Shown here: piece after piece, positions 20,239 through 29,506 of the stretch
Layout of the letters: each line of letters opens with the position of its first letter
Numbering within the stretch: position 1 is the stretch's first letter
Source of the DNA: Flavobacterium sp.
GTDB lineage: Bacteria > Bacteroidota > Bacteroidia > Flavobacteriales > Flavobacteriaceae
Length of the DNA: 64,000 nt
Assembly (NCBI RefSeq): GCF_004211145.1
Contig: NZ_SEBS01000011.1
Coordinates: 1 to 64,000 of the forward strand
Direction: 5' to 3'
The notes under the pieces: model-generated
Databases searched by the model: none
Told to the model about the DNA's origin: nothing
The model's input: the letters and a program-made list of their open reading frames with translations, nothing else
Made by a program: the position numbers and the translations under genes

Positions 20239-22380
20239 ATGAAACTATTCAAAACCGTTTCGTTGGGCGTAGCCATGCTCATAACTTTCGTATCGTTCGC
20301 GCAAAATTCGAACACGTTCGAGAAAACAATCACGGGAAAAGTATACGATGAAGCCGGGCCGCTGCCGGGCGCGAATGTCGTCGTAAAGGAAACGAAACAC
20401 GGCGTACAAACCGACATCAACGGGAAATATGACATAAAGACTAAAGAAGGACAAACGTTGGTCTTCAGTTTTGTAGGCATGCAGGATCAAGAGGTGAAAG
20501 TCGGGAAGTCGAATACCATAAACGTAAAAATGGCAACCGGCGGCGCGTTACTCGGAGAGGTCGTGGTCACTGCGACTTTGGGCAGCAGGAAGCGCCATGT
20601 TGCAACCACGAGCAGCAACTCGATTGTAAGAGATGCGAAATCGAAACCGGCTTCCCCAACACTGCAGGGAAAAGTTTCAGGTGTGCAAATTGGTTATGAG
20701 TCCGACAAATCCTATGAAGACGTCGCGATTTTACGCGGAAACCGTCCCGCTGCAAAAAATGACGCTCTGTATGTAATTGACGGAAAGGTGACTTCGTCTG
20801 AAGAATTCAAAAAATTAAAACCTGAGGAAGTAAGTTCGGTAAATGTGTTGAAAGATGCACAAGCCACGAGTTTGTTCGGTTCTCAAGCCATAAACGGCGC
20901 AATAGTCGTGACGACCAAAACCGGAACGTTCAGCCCAACGATGATCGAACCGAATGACGAAGATTACGAATCATTCACTGAAAACGCATTCACAAGCCCC
21001 AAAAACGAACCGCTTTCCACATTTTCGATCGATGTCGACAATGCGTCGTATACCAATGTCCGACGCTTTCTGAACAACGGCCAAAAGGTTCCCAAGGATG
21101 CGATCCGTGTCGAGGAAATGGTCAACTTCTTCAAATACGACTATCCGCAGCCAAAAGGCAACGATCCGTTTTCGATCAATACTGAAGTCGCCGACTGCCC
21201 GTGGAATGCGAACAACAAACTGTTGCGTATCGGGCTGCAGGGAAAAAACCTCCCGACCGACGATCTGGCCGCGTCGAATTTCGTGTTTCTGATCGACGTT
21301 TCAGGATCGATGAGTGACGACAACAAACTGCCGCTCTTGAAGGAATCGATGAAAGTGCTCGTCAACCAATTACGCGATAAGGACAAAGTCGCGATGGTTG
21401 TTTATGCGGGTGCGGCGGGATTGGTCTTGCCTCCGACATCAGGTTCTGAAAAAGCGAAGATCATCGACGCTCTCGACAAACTAGAATCAGGCGGAAGCAC
21501 GGCCGGAGGCGCAGGCATTGAACTCGCTTACAAAACCGCAATGGAAAACTTCGTGAAAGGCGGAAACAATCGCGTGATTCTCGCGACCGACGGTGATTTC
21601 AACGTGGGCGCATCGTCGAACAACGACATGGAAAAACTCATAGAAAACAAACGTAAATCAGGCGTTTTCCTAACCGTTCTGGGTTACGGGATGGGCAATT
21701 ACAAGGATTCGAAAATGGAAATTCTGGCCGACAAAGGCAACGGCAATTACGCCTATATCGACAACATACAGGAAGCGAATCGTTTTCTTGGCAAAGAGTT
21801 CAAAGCCTCTATGTTCGCGATCGCGAAAGACGTGAAGATCCAGATCGAATTCAATCCGAAACACGTGCAAAGTTATCGTCTCATCGGATATGAAAACCGC
21901 AAGCTGCGTCCCGAGGATTTTACGAACGACGCCATAGATGCGGGCGAATTGGGCAGCAACCATACGGTCACGGCATTGTATGAAATAATTCCGCAAGGCG
22001 TTACGAGTTCGTTTTTCACCGAATCGACGAACCTGAAATACACCGAAACCAAAAACGTCGACCCAAAATTCAAGGAAGAACTGGCCACGGTGAAATTCCG
22101 CTACAAAAAACCCGACGGCGATAAAAGCACTGAGATGATCCACGTAATCGCGAACAAGGGCGAAGATTTGAAAGCGGCGTCGAACGACATGCGATTCAGC
22201 GCGTCGGTCGCCTGGTTCGGACTGCGTTTACGGGAGTCGAAACTGATCACCGACAATTCCCTCGAAGACATCCGCAAACTCGCGAAGGCAAGTGTCGGAA
22301 AAGACGACGATGGTTATAAGGCTGAGTTTGTGCGATTGGTGGAAAGCGCGGTGAACATTACGGGTTATGCGAAGAATTAA
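20239..22380 (+). CDS. Secreted VWA protein with SusC-like N-terminal domains
   Basis: 713 residues. A signal peptide (1-22, ends FVSFAQ) is followed by a carboxypeptidase-regulatory-like domain (about 28-110, TGKVYDEAGPLPGANVVVKE), a plug-like segment (about 125-235, ALYVIDGKVTSSEEF ... SLFGSQAINGAIVVTTKTG), a YfbK-type N-terminal region (about 245-340, FSIDVDNASYTNVRRFLNNG), the VWA domain with perfect MIDAS DVSGSMS at 353-359, and a C-terminal DUF3520-like domain. No beta-barrel follows the plug. VWA domains bind proteins through a metal ion; the fusion suggests a surface-associated partner-binding protein. It is 25 bases downstream of the plug-bearing membrane protein gene. Confidence 0.88.
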   Translation: MKLFKTVSLGVAMLITFVSFAQNSNTFEKTITGKVYDEAGPLPGANVVVKETKHGVQTDINGKYDIKTKEGQTLVFSFVGMQDQEVKVGKSNTINVKMATGGALLGEVVVTATLGSRKRHVATTSSNSIVRDAKSKPASPTLQGKVSGVQIGYESDKSYEDVAILRGNRPAAKNDALYVIDGKVTSSEEFKKLKPEEVSSVNVLKDAQATSLFGSQAINGAIVVTTKTGTFSPTMIEPNDEDYESFTENAFTSPKNEPLSTFSIDVDNASYTNVRRFLNNGQKVPKDAIRVEEMVNFFKYDYPQPKGNDPFSINTEVADCPWNANNKLLRIGLQGKNLPTDDLAASNFVFLIDVSGSMSDDNKLPLLKESMKVLVNQLRDKDKVAMVVYAGAAGLVLPPTSGSEKAKIIDALDKLESGGSTAGGAGIELAYKTAMENFVKGGNNRVILATDGDFNVGASSNNDMEKLIENKRKSGVFLTVLGYGMGNYKDSKMEILADKGNGNYAYIDNIQEANRFLGKEFKASMFAIAKDVKIQIEFNPKHVQSYRLIGYENRKLRPEDFTNDAIDAGELGSNHTVTALYEIIPQGVTSSFFTESTNLKYTETKNVDPKFKEELATVKFRYKKPDGDKSTEMIHVIANKGEDLKAASNDMRFSASVAWFGLRLRESKLITDNSLEDIRKLAKASVGKDDDGYKAEFVRLVESAVNITGYAKN

Positions 22381-22873
22381 GTTGATGTTGATTTTGGCAT
22401 TCGGTTCGGCTTACGGTCAGGAAATTGATTCGCAAGCCGGATTGAACGCCTTTTTAAATCAAAACCTGTATGCGAATACTAAAATTCTCGGCAACACCTT
22501 ATTTATTGATTTTCTCGAAGTGCACGTTCCCGCCAAAACATTGAAAATCATGCCTTCGTGTTTTATCAAAGGCGGCGGTGGCGGAGAATTACACGTGCAA
22601 GGTTCCGATAAGATCATGAGATCATTTCCATGGCAATTGCTTGAGCAGAACGATTCGCTGACCGTCAAGAAGAAATCGCTGCAAATCGATCTTCGAAAAC
22701 TTTCCCACATTTGGTTTGAACTAATCACTTATGCGTCGGACTCTGATTTGTTGCTCTACTTTACAACCGAAAATGATCCAAAGGAAGTTTCACTTTTTCG
22801 ATTGACGTTTGAAAATATCGATCGGAATACCTTACTCCGAGTCGTTTCCCGGCTCGACAAATACCGAATTTAA
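22367..22873 (+). CDS. Small secreted protein of unknown function
   Basis: 168 residues with a short signal peptide (MRRIKLMLILAFGSAYGQ). The gene overlaps the end of the VWA gene by 14 bases and shares its operon. A glycine run (KGGGGGELHVQGS) lies near residue 70. No known motif is visible. A terminator (22908-22938) closes the operon sigma - plug protein - VWA - this gene. Confidence 0.75.
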   Translation: MRRIKLMLILAFGSAYGQEIDSQAGLNAFLNQNLYANTKILGNTLFIDFLEVHVPAKTLKIMPSCFIKGGGGGELHVQGSDKIMRSFPWQLLEQNDSLTVKKKSLQIDLRKLSHIWFELITYASDSDLLLYFTTENDPKEVSLFRLTFENIDRNTLLRVVSRLDKYRI

Positions 22874-22907
22874 TTTTTTAGTTACTGGGTTAAAAGTTGG
22901 TTTGAAT

Positions 22908-22938
22908 GCAAAAGGGACGCTTGCTCAGCGTCCCTTTT
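22908..22938 (+). terminator. Terminator of the sigma/VWA operon
   Basis: AAAGGGACGC - TTGCTCA - GCGTCCCTTTTT, a perfect 10-bp stem with T run. Confidence 0.92.
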
Positions 22939-22992
22939 TATTTTTTGAGTGATGAAAAAATTTCGATTTTGTCGCTTCGCGCTTTTTTTTTG

Positions 22993-23023
22993 CCACGGAT
23001 GCACGGATTTTGACGGATTTGAT
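22993..23023. repeat. CACGGAT-type heptads
   Basis: CACGGATGCACGGATTTTGACGGATTTG, three to four degenerate units with period 8 or so. Related units with inverted arms occur at 45264-45333. Confidence 0.65.
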
Positions 23024-23059
23024 ACGCCGCATTATTTATTCGACATCAACTTCGACAAC

Positions 23060-23099
23060 TTCAGCACTTTAGCACCTCAGCACTCCAGCACTTCATCAC
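23060..23099. repeat. TTCAGCAC octad array
   Basis: Five exact-length octads (TTCAGCAC, TTTAGCAC, CTCAGCAC, TCCAGCAC, TTCATCAC). The last abuts the stop codon (23099-23101, minus strand) of the ABC-F gene. In that gene's sense the array reads GTGCTGA and GTGCTAA, giving stops in all frames. Confidence 0.9.
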
Positions 23100-24733
23100 T
23101 ACTTCTCAATCTCCCTCAAATTCTCCATCTTCTTCATCGCCAAAAATCCTTTGATATCCTCAAAGTGTTCCTTCACGCGCTTATGCCCGAATTCAAACAC
23201 CTTCGTCGCCAATCCGTCCAAGAAGTCACGGTCGTGGGAAACCAGGATCAGCGTGCCGTCGAAATCGCGCAACGCGTCCTTGATGATGTCTTTGGTTTTC
23301 ATGTCGAGGTGATTCGTCGGCTCATCGAGAATCAGCACATTCACAGGTTCGAGCAATAATTTGATCATCGCGAGACGCGTTTTTTCTCCGCCTGAAAGCA
23401 CTTTTACCTTCTTTTGGATGTCGTCGCCCTGGAACATGAACGCGCCCAATAAGTTTTTGATTTGCGTGCGAACGTCTCCGACTGCAATGCGGTCGATCGT
23501 ATCGAAAACCGTCAGATCGCCATCGAGCAATGACGCTTGGTTCTGCGCGAAATAACCGATTTGCGCGTTGTGCCCGACTTCGAGTTTTCCACCTTCATAC
23601 CCGATCTCGCCCATGATCGCTTTGATCATCGTCGATTTTCCTTCTCCGTTTTTCCCGACGAAAGCGACTTTCTGTCCGCGTTCGATAACCATGTTCGCGT
23701 CTTTGAAAACCACGTGGTCGCCGTAGCTTTTTGACAATTCGTTCACGATGACGGGATATTGTCCCGAACGTGGCGATGGCGGGAACTTCAATTTCAACGC
23801 CGAATTATCGACCTCATCCACCTCAACGATCACGAGCTTCTCAAGCATTTTCACTCGCGATTGTACTGAAAGTGTTTTTGAGAACGTTCCTTTGAAACGC
23901 TCGATGAATTCCGTGTTTTCGGCAATCATCTTCTGCTGTTCCTCGTATGCTTTTTGCTGGTGTGCGCGTCGGTCTTTACGCAGTTCGAGGTAGTGCGAAT
24001 ATTTCGCCTTGTAGTCGTAAATGCGGCCCATCGTCACCTCGATCGTGCGGTTCGTGATGTTGTCGACGAAAGCCCTGTCGTGCGAAATCACGATCACCGC
24101 TTTGGCCGAATTCACCAAAAACTCCTCAAGCCATTGGATCGACTCGATATCCATGTGGTTCGTCGGCTCATCGAGCAAGATCAGATCGGGTTTGCGCAAC
24201 AGGATTTTCGCGAGTTCGATGCGCATTCTCCAACCGCCTGAAAATTCCGACGTCGGGCGCGTGAAATCCTCGCGCTCGAAACCGAGACCTTTCAAGACCT
24301 TTTCGACTTCGGCTTCATAATTCACTTCCTCGATCGAATAGAATTTCTCTGAAAGTTCCGATACGCGCTCGATAAGCTTCATATACGCGTCGCTTTCGTA
24401 GTCCGTTCGGATCGTAAGCTGCTCGTTCAAATCGTCGATTTCCTTTTTCATCTTGAACACTTCGGCGAACGCTTTTGAAGCTTCTTCCATCACGGTCGCG
24501 TCGTCCTGCGTCAAAAGATGTTGCGGCAAATACGCGATCACGGCTTCTTTCGGGGCCGAAATATTGCCCGAGCTCGGCTTGCTCGCACCTGCGATAATCT
24601 TCAACAGCGTCGATTTTCCCGCGCCGTTCTTGCCCATCAACGCAATCTTGTCATTCTCGTTGATCGAAAATGTAATGTCGCTGAAAAGTGTCGTGCCGCC
24701 AAAATGTACGGCTATGTCGTTGACTGTAATCAT
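23099..24733 (-). CDS. ABC-F family ATPase
   Basis: A 544-residue soluble protein with two ABC domains and no membrane domain. Domain 1 has Walker A GKNGAGKS, signature FSGGW and DEPTNHMD; domain 2 has GKNGEGKS, LSGGEKT and DEPTNHLD. Between them lies the charged helical linker (about 240-310) that reaches into the ribosome. ABC-F proteins act on the ribosomal E site in translation quality control or antibiotic protection; this one is of the housekeeping length (YbiT/YdiF-like). Start at 24733 (MITVNDIAVHFGG) is a good one. Confidence 0.93.
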   Translation of the reverse strand: MITVNDIAVHFGGTTLFSDITFSINENDKIALMGKNGAGKSTLLKIIAGASKPSSGNISAPKEAVIAYLPQHLLTQDDATVMEEASKAFAEVFKMKKEIDDLNEQLTIRTDYESDAYMKLIERVSELSEKFYSIEEVNYEAEVEKVLKGLGFEREDFTRPTSEFSGGWRMRIELAKILLRKPDLILLDEPTNHMDIESIQWLEEFLVNSAKAVIVISHDRAFVDNITNRTIEVTMGRIYDYKAKYSHYLELRKDRRAHQQKAYEEQQKMIAENTEFIERFKGTFSKTLSVQSRVKMLEKLVIVEVDEVDNSALKLKFPPSPRSGQYPVIVNELSKSYGDHVVFKDANMVIERGQKVAFVGKNGEGKSTMIKAIMGEIGYEGGKLEVGHNAQIGYFAQNQASLLDGDLTVFDTIDRIAVGDVRTQIKNLLGAFMFQGDDIQKKVKVLSGGEKTRLAMIKLLLEPVNVLILDEPTNHLDMKTKDIIKDALRDFDGTLILVSHDRDFLDGLATKVFEFGHKRVKEHFEDIKGFLAMKKMENLREIEK

Positions 24734-24802
24734 TTTTTTTGTTTAATCGGTTAACCGTTTAGTTGGTTAGGGCCGAGTGGTTTTAAGCGCGCAAAAGTAA
24801 TG

Positions 24803-24854
24803 GATAATTGACAATTGACAATTATCGAATGTGAAAATTAGCGGATTAGCGAAT
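24803..24854. repeat. AATTGAC and ATTAGCG arrays, start-side of ABC-F
   Basis: GATAATTGACAATTGAC units (24803-24826) followed by a 22-base segment (24833-24854) that is the perfect reverse complement of 25147-25168. The array is 70 bases in front of the ABC-F start codon. Confidence 0.85.
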
Positions 24855-25146
24855 GGGCGTGAGGTCAAATTTACACTTCTCTTTTCAGGAACGTTAGATT
24901 TTGACAGCGTGGAAGTGCGTCGACGCGAAATTATACTGAACTGAAATCTGTAAATCGTACGCCTTCGTGCAAAAAAAACTTTTGTTTGAAGTCATTTCGG
25001 CAAAAAAAATCAGACTAAAAAAACCTTGCAATAATGTATCGATGCCAATCTCCATTTACGATTATACAATTGATTCCTCAAAGAATTGAACTCAAAAAAA
25101 ATGCATCGCCTACCTACTCCCATGTTAACCTACAACAACGAGTCAA
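24855..25146. other. Spacer between divergent genes
   Basis: About 290 AT-rich bases between the arrays at 24803 and 25147. I see no gene or terminator here; promoters for both directions must lie inside, but no clear pair stands out. Confidence 0.5.
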
Positions 25147-25190
25147 ATTCGCTAATCCGCTAATTTTCTAATTTTCTAATTTTCTAATTG
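25147..25190. repeat. CTAATTTT array, start-side of the protease gene
   Basis: A 22-base segment (25147-25168) identical to 38954-38975 and reverse-complementary to 24833-24854, then further TAATTTTC units. It lies about 50 bases before the TTG start at 25239. Confidence 0.9.
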
Positions 25191-25238
25191 ACCAATAAAA
25201 CCTACATTCGTAAACGTCCAACTAAAAAATCACAACTC

Positions 25239-28200
25239 TTGAAAAAACAACTACTTATCCTATTATTGTGTTTGTCATTCCTTCCCGCGTTGGCGCAAGG
25301 CGTTTGGCAAAAAGCATCTGAGACCGAAGCTTCTAAATCGGGCAAGAAACCACGCGTTTCCATTCCCGCAAAACAGGAATTTTTCCGACTCGACCTCGAC
25401 GCCTTCAAACAATCGTTGGCGAATGCCCCGATGCGCGGTTCAGTTTCGAATCTCGTCCTTCCATTTCCCGACAGCGACGGTAACATCCAGCATTTCCGAA
25501 TTTGGGAAGCGCCCGTGATGCATCCCGAACTCGCCGCGAAACATCCCGACAATAAATCCTACGTCGGGCAAGGCATCGAGAATCGCTCGTCGATCTTGCG
25601 TTTCAGCGTCACGATGTTTGGTTTGCATGCGATGACTTTAGCGGCAAATGAAGGCACGTTTTACATCGATCCATTTTCAATCGACGGAAATTACTATTCG
25701 GTTTATGCGCGCAAAGGCCTGACGACGCCAAACGGTTTCAATTGCCTCACGTCTGACACCGAACCTGAAATGCGCCTACAGGACATTTCGGCACAACCGC
25801 AGGACAACGGCGTGTATCGCACGTACCGAACCGGAATCGTAACGACTGTGGAATTTTCGGCTTTCCATATCAACGCCGCAGGCCTGAACTCGGGAACATT
25901 GGCCCAGAAGAAAGCCGCTGTTTTGGCAGCCGTAACCATTACGATCACTCGCGTGAACTCTATGTTCGAACGCGATTTGTCGGTGTTCTTGCAACTTATC
26001 CCGAATGAAGAAGACGTAATTTTCGTCGATACCGACAACTTGACCGACAACGACGTCGGAGCACTCATCGGAGAAACACAGGAAACGCTCGACGATATCA
26101 TCGGAACCGCCAATTACGATTTCGGCCACGGTGTCGGGACTTCGGGCGGCGGGCTCGGCGGCGGTCAACCTTGTGCTGAAGGTGCGAAAGCATTCGGAGC
26201 TACAGGACTTGGCGCACCGGTCGGCGATCCGTTTGACATTGATTACGTCGCACATGAAATGGGCCATCAATTCGGAGCGGCTCACACGTTCAACAATTCA
26301 TGCGGCGGCAACCGCGACAACAACTGGTCGTACGAACCCGGAAGCGGAAGCTCGATCATGGCGTACGCCGGGATTTGCGCGCCGAACATCCAGAACAATT
26401 CCGATGCGCAATTCTTCGCGGGAAGCATCGCCCAGATCCGCAACACGATCAACGGAGGCGGCGGAAGTTGCACCGTGAACACATCGAACAACAATTCCCG
26501 TCCGACATCTGACGCAGGAATCGATTATACGATCCCAAAAGGCACTGCTTTTATCCTGACCGGTTCCGCCAGCGATGCCGACGGCGATGCGCTTACCTAT
26601 ACGTGGGAACAATACGACCGCGAAATCTCGACACAGCCACCGACAGCTTTGGCTACGAACGGCCCGAACTTCAAACCGCAAATCCTTACCGATGTACCGG
26701 TTCGTTACCTACCGCGACTTGCCGACGTTTTGGCGAACAATCTTGCGCCGATGTGGGAAGTCATTTCAAACGTCGCACGTGAATACAATTTTGCGTTTAC
26801 CGTGCGCGACAACAACCCCAACGGAGGCGAATCCACAACCGATTTCATGAAGATTACCGTAAATGGAACGGCCGGACCTTTCGTCGTGACATACCCGAGT
26901 TCTTTAGTGAGCTGGCAGGCAACCTCGAACCAAACCGTCACATGGAACGTTGCTGGAACCACGGCGAACGGCGTAAATACGGCGAACGTCGACATCCTTC
27001 TTTCGACGAACGGAGGTTTGAATTTCAACTACGTATTGGCCGAAAATGTCCCGAACGACGGCTCACAGACCATCACCGTACCGAATCTTCCGGGAACCGC
27101 AAATCGCATCATGGTGCGCGGCAACGGCAATATTTTCTATGACGTCTCGAATCAGAATTTCGCGATCACATCGCCCGCAGCTACATTTTTGCTGCATTTG
27201 AACAGCCAGCAGAACGTAAACTTCTGTCAGGGATCGAGCAATACATATTCGTTCCTGTATCAGGCCGTTTCAGGATTTTCAGGCACTACGAATTTCTCGG
27301 TAAGCGGGCTTCCTGCTGGCGCGACAGCGAATTTCAGCCCTGCATCGACTTCTTCAAACGGTGAGATTCTCATGAATATTTCTAGCGGCACGGCGGCTCC
27401 GGGCGTATATGAACTTTTGTTCACGGCCGTTTCGGGCGCAATCACCAAGACAGAGTCGGTGTTCGTGTCATTGTTCAGTCCGAATTTTGCGACACTTACA
27501 CTGAATTCGCCTGCGAACCTTACCAACGGAACAGGTTTGACGCAAACACTTCAATGGTCGGCTGACCCGAATGCCTCCGATTACACGATTTTCGTCGCAA
27601 CCGATGCGGCGTTTACGAACGGTTTCATAACGGCTTCGTCCAATACGAATTCATTTGAGCTCACTGGGCTTGCCGAAGCGACGACGTATTACTGGAGAGT
27701 GATCGCTTCAAACGCGGGTTGCGCGGGCACGGTTAGCAGTGCATTCCAATTTACGACGGGACAATTGGTTTGCGATGATTTCGCAGCGACCGACGTTCCG
27801 GTCGAGATTCCGTCGGATTCAGCCATTACGGTTGCAGGTTACATGACGATCGCCGACGCTTTCGACATCCAAAGCGCGACGGTTTCCTTGGACATTTCGC
27901 ATACTTGGGTAACCGATATGGCCGTGAAACTCATCAGCCCGTCAGGAACCGAGGTCGATCTGTTCACAAACGTTTGCGGTGATGCCGACGATGTCGTGGC
28001 AACGTTCACCGATTCAGGCGCGACGTTGAACTGTTCGGGCGGAACTCCTGTAATCTCGGGAACGTTCAGGCCTGAAACGCCGCTAAGTGCATTGGCCGGC
28101 GAAACGAGCACAGGCGAATGGGCATTGCAAGTCTATGACGAGTTCGCTGAAGATGGAGGTTTCATCAATTCCTGGAGCCTGAACTTGTGCAGCATCGAAC

Positions 28201-28472
28201 CTGCTTTGGCCTTGCCTGAAAATCAGATGATCGACTTCGTATTGTATCCAAATCCCAACAATGGAAGTTTCACGATCCAAATGAACGGATTCAGCGGCGA
28301 TTTTGAAATGAACGTGTACGACATGCGCGGACGCCGCATCTTCGAAAAGAAAACCGTATCCAATGGAGGTGTTTTCCTGCAAAACGTCTCGCTTAACGCA
28401 CAGGCCGGAATTTACATGATCGAGATGTCAAGCCAGGGCCGACGCATGGTCAAGAAATTCGTCGTGAAATAA
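25239..28472 (+). CDS. Secreted metzincin metalloprotease with T9SS sorting domain
   Basis: A protein of about 1077 residues. A signal peptide (L/M KKQLLILLLCLSFLPALAQG) follows TTG at 25239; no ATG is available, and TTG 25188 would bury the signal. The metzincin zinc motif HEMGHQFGAAH lies at about 339-349 with Met-turn SIMAYAG about 35 residues later, so it is a reprolysin-like peptidase. Then come a beta-sandwich region, a fibronectin-like stretch with TYYWRVIASN, a proprotein-convertase P domain (about 865-985, WVTDMAVKLISPSGT, GEWALQVYD) and the T9SS C-terminal signal (about 1000-1077, VLYPNPNNGSF ... GIYMIEMSSQGRRMVKKFVV). It is exported by Sec and then T9SS to the cell surface or medium. 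Confidence 0.93.
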   Translation: MKKQLLILLLCLSFLPALAQGVWQKASETEASKSGKKPRVSIPAKQEFFRLDLDAFKQSLANAPMRGSVSNLVLPFPDSDGNIQHFRIWEAPVMHPELAAKHPDNKSYVGQGIENRSSILRFSVTMFGLHAMTLAANEGTFYIDPFSIDGNYYSVYARKGLTTPNGFNCLTSDTEPEMRLQDISAQPQDNGVYRTYRTGIVTTVEFSAFHINAAGLNSGTLAQKKAAVLAAVTITITRVNSMFERDLSVFLQLIPNEEDVIFVDTDNLTDNDVGALIGETQETLDDIIGTANYDFGHGVGTSGGGLGGGQPCAEGAKAFGATGLGAPVGDPFDIDYVAHEMGHQFGAAHTFNNSCGGNRDNNWSYEPGSGSSIMAYAGICAPNIQNNSDAQFFAGSIAQIRNTINGGGGSCTVNTSNNNSRPTSDAGIDYTIPKGTAFILTGSASDADGDALTYTWEQYDREISTQPPTALATNGPNFKPQILTDVPVRYLPRLADVLANNLAPMWEVISNVAREYNFAFTVRDNNPNGGESTTDFMKITVNGTAGPFVVTYPSSLVSWQATSNQTVTWNVAGTTANGVNTANVDILLSTNGGLNFNYVLAENVPNDGSQTITVPNLPGTANRIMVRGNGNIFYDVSNQNFAITSPAATFLLHLNSQQNVNFCQGSSNTYSFLYQAVSGFSGTTNFSVSGLPAGATANFSPASTSSNGEILMNISSGTAAPGVYELLFTAVSGAITKTESVFVSLFSPNFATLTLNSPANLTNGTGLTQTLQWSADPNASDYTIFVATDAAFTNGFITASSNTNSFELTGLAEATTYYWRVIASNAGCAGTVSSAFQFTTGQLVCDDFAATDVPVEIPSDSAITVAGYMTIADAFDIQSATVSLDISHTWVTDMAVKLISPSGTEVDLFTNVCGDADDVVATFTDSGATLNCSGGTPVISGTFRPETPLSALAGETSTGEWALQVYDEFAEDGGFINSWSLNLCSIEPALALPENQMIDFVLYPNPNNGSFTIQMNGFSGDFEMNVYDMRGRRIFEKKTVSNGGVFLQNVSLNAQAGIYMIEMSSQGRRMVKKFVVK

Positions 28473-28492
28473 AAAATGATTCCACGAAAAAC

Positions 28493-28530
28493 AAGAACAG
28501 CCGGGCAAATCGCTCGGCTGTTTTATTTTT
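28493..28530 (+). terminator. Terminator of the T9SS protease gene
   Basis: AACAGCCG - GGCAAATCGCT - CGGCTGTTTTATTTTTTT, an 8-bp stem followed by a T-rich tail. Confidence 0.85.
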
Positions 28531-28532
28531 TT

Positions 28533-28564
28533 CAATTGCTTAACTATTCTTAACTTCTTAATTG
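28533..28564. repeat. CTTAACTT octads
   Basis: CTTAACTATTCTTAACTTCTTAATT-type units flanked by CAATTG and its complement. It lies between a terminator and the convergent SDR gene and belongs to the AGTTAAG family seen at 33028 and 38858. Confidence 0.65.
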
Positions 28565-28613
28565 TAAAATACCATACGATTTATAAGCTGATTGTAATTA
28601 CGATTGCCGGAAG

Positions 28614-29354
28614 TTAGTTCCCAAAACCGCCGTCAATGTCTAAACTCGCGCCATTAATGTAACCCGATTCATCTCCCGCCAAAAACGCGACCATCGCCCC
28701 GACTTCACTCGCCGTTCCATACCGTCCGACCGAAATATGCGGCATCAGCATTTCAGCAAACGGACCGCTCGCGGGATTCATGTCGGTATCGATAGGTCCG
28801 GGCTGTACATTGTTGATCGTAATCCCAAGCGGGCCGAAATCTCGCGCCAAACCTCTCGTCAAACCTTGGACCGCGGCTTTGCTCATCGCGTAAACTCCGC
28901 CGCCTGCGAACGGCATACGGTCGGCGTTGATGCTGCCGATGTTGATGATCCGGCCGCCGCGTTGCAAGTGTTTCGCCGCTTCTTTAATCGCGATGAACGG
29001 AGCACGTACGTTGATCGCGAAAATCTTGTCGAAGTCTTCGATGCTGAAATCCTCCAACGGAGCGAATGTTCCGATTCCCGCATTGTTGACGAGAATGTCG
29101 AGTTTCCCGAATTCGGAGATTGTCTTTTTTACGGCATGTGAAAGTGCGGTTTCGCTCGCGCTGTCGGCTAAAATGGCGATCACCTTGCCGCCTTGCGATT
29201 CGAGTTCGGCTATGAGTCCGTTTGCTTTTTCTGGATTTCCGGCGAACGTGAACGCGACGATTGCGCCTTCATTTGACAACCTGCGTACGATTCCTGCCCC
29301 GATGCCGCGTGAGCCTCTTGTTACCAATGCTACTTTATTCGATAAATTTTTCAT
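28614..29354 (-). CDS. Short-chain dehydrogenase/reductase (FabG-like)
   Basis: 246 residues of a classical SDR: NNAGIG motif, catalytic Ser-Tyr-Lys with YAMSK, and a PGPIDTDMN segment. It probably reduces a 3-oxo or keto group with NAD(P)H. The cofactor loop reads TRGSRGIG instead of TGxxxGIG: the first glycine is arginine (AGA codon). That glycine packs against the cofactor pyrophosphate, so activity may be weakened or this may be an error. Same strand as the Crp/Fnr gene, 152 bases downstream of it. Confidence 0.88.
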   Translation of the reverse strand: MKNLSNKVALVTRGSRGIGAGIVRRLSNEGAIVAFTFAGNPEKANGLIAELESQGGKVIAILADSASETALSHAVKKTISEFGKLDILVNNAGIGTFAPLEDFSIEDFDKIFAINVRAPFIAIKEAAKHLQRGGRIINIGSINADRMPFAGGGVYAMSKAAVQGLTRGLARDFGPLGITINNVQPGPIDTDMNPASGPFAEMLMPHISVGRYGTASEVGAMVAFLAGDESGYINGASLDIDGGFGN

Positions 29355-29368
29355 GATCTTTTTAAATT

Positions 29369-29411
29369 ATGATTTGTGATTTGTGATTTGCAAATCGCTG
29401 TGATTTACAGG
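29369..29411. repeat. TGATTTG heptads
   Basis: TGATTTGTGATTTGTGATTTGCAAATC, three heptads and a short palindrome GATTTGCAAATC, between the SDR start and the Crp/Fnr gene end. Confidence 0.7.
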
Positions 29412-29506
29412 TACAAAGTTGCACCCACAGGCAAGTTGTTTCCGCTGACAAAAGGCAAAAAAAAACCTTGACATTTGTCAAGGAAACTGATGTTTTGAAC
29501 GCCCGA

